NCBI RefSeq assembly: GCF_029946505.1
Contig: NZ_JARZHG010000005.1
Span: forward strand, 310,001 to 374,000
Source: Polyangium sp. y55x31
Lineage (GTDB): Bacteria > Myxococcota_A > Polyangia > Polyangiales > Polyangiaceae
DNA: 64,000 nt
Reading direction: 5' to 3'
Under the pieces are notes generated by a model, which saw only the letters and a list, made by a program, of their open reading frames with translations, did not search any database and was not told the origin of the DNA. Below are positions 63,837 through 64,000 of this stretch, in pieces (the first letter of the stretch is position 1; the number at the start of each line of letters is the position of its first letter). The position numbers and the translations under genes are program-made.

Positions 63837-64000
63837 AAAGCCGCTTCGATCTGCCCACGCTTTTCGTCGGCGCCGCGGCGGCGTTCGTCCTCGCGTTCAT
63901 CTACCTGCCGATGGTCGTCGTCGTCGTGTATTCGTTCAACCCCGACGCGGTGAACGTCTTCCCGATGCGCGGCTTCTCCCTCCGCTGGTATCGCATGCTG
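63833..64000 (+). CDS. potC: Polyamine-type ABC transporter permease, second subunit (partial)
   Basis: 56 codons before the window ends; the rest is cut off. TTG start at 63833 overlapping the potB stop (TTGA), with GGAGGCGCG just upstream. It opens LKSRFDLPTLFVGAAAAFVLAFIYLPMVVVVVYSFNPDA and continues to RGFSLRWYRML. One N-terminal membrane helix and the YSFN..F.W.GFSLRWY pattern mark PotC. Confidence 0.85.
   Translation, partial: MKSRFDLPTLFVGAAAAFVLAFIYLPMVVVVVYSFNPDAVNVFPMRGFSLRWYRML

Overview
The window is high-GC DNA with nearly every base in use. It carries eukaryote-like Ser/Thr kinases with PEGA and TPR partners, many lipoproteins, a kinase-to-sigma54-activator fusion, and long Pro/Ala-rich linkers. 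Codon third positions are almost all G or C. This points to a myxobacterium, most probably a Polyangiaceae/Sorangiineae member (inference from gene content; no marker gene was searched). It looks like chromosomal backbone with a few accessory patches. No rRNA, tRNA, insertion sequence, prophage or CRISPR was recognised.

Layout. 0-2.6 kb: a conserved unknown protein and a DUF2254-like membrane protein. 2.65-8.5 kb: a signalling operon of two sister Cys-rich lipoproteins, a transmembrane Ser/Thr kinase with a PEGA tail, and a PEGA-like/TM partner. 8.5-14.1 kb: a rhodanese, AsnRS with its terminator, then a MarR regulator translationally coupled to a rifampicin-phosphotransferase-like enzyme. 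14.1-20 kb: a DUF805-like/SRPBCC fusion, two HIT proteins, a lone response regulator, a TPR-like membrane protein, an AI-2E-type permease and a YfiM-like protein; four back-to-back hairpins fill one convergent gap. 20-26.3 kb: aroA-cmk-two unknown anchored proteins-rpsA on the minus strand. 26.6-30 kb: a second kinase operon (kinase, TPR-like exported protein, double DUF1566 lipoprotein). 30-38 kb: ribF diverging from prs-rplY-pth-rpsF-rpsR-rplI, then an inverted PfkB kinase and dnaB. 38-46 kb: lipoproteins, an isochorismatase-fold hydrolase, a Sua5-type protein, a DUF882/M15-like exported protein and prkA. 46-54.5 kb: small envelope proteins, an alpha/beta hydrolase, an outer-membrane protein, and a 1511-residue kinase/ATPase/GAF/sigma54-activator fusion coupled to a small RGG-tailed protein. 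54.5-57.4 kb: an accessory patch with a 43-bp tandem array and a possible toxin-antitoxin pair. 57.4-64 kb: a polyamine/GABA-type uptake and catabolic operon that runs off the window end.

Three things cut across the window. (1) At least nine genes have a TA-rich -10-like hexamer exactly six bases before the start codon, which places the predicted transcription start on the start codon itself (leaderless mRNAs). Two of these also have a good -35. (2) TTG starts overlapping the upstream TGA (TTGA) join genes in three operons. (3) Two operons repeat the plan kinase + repeat-containing exported protein + lipoprotein(s), which suggests envelope-sensing modules.
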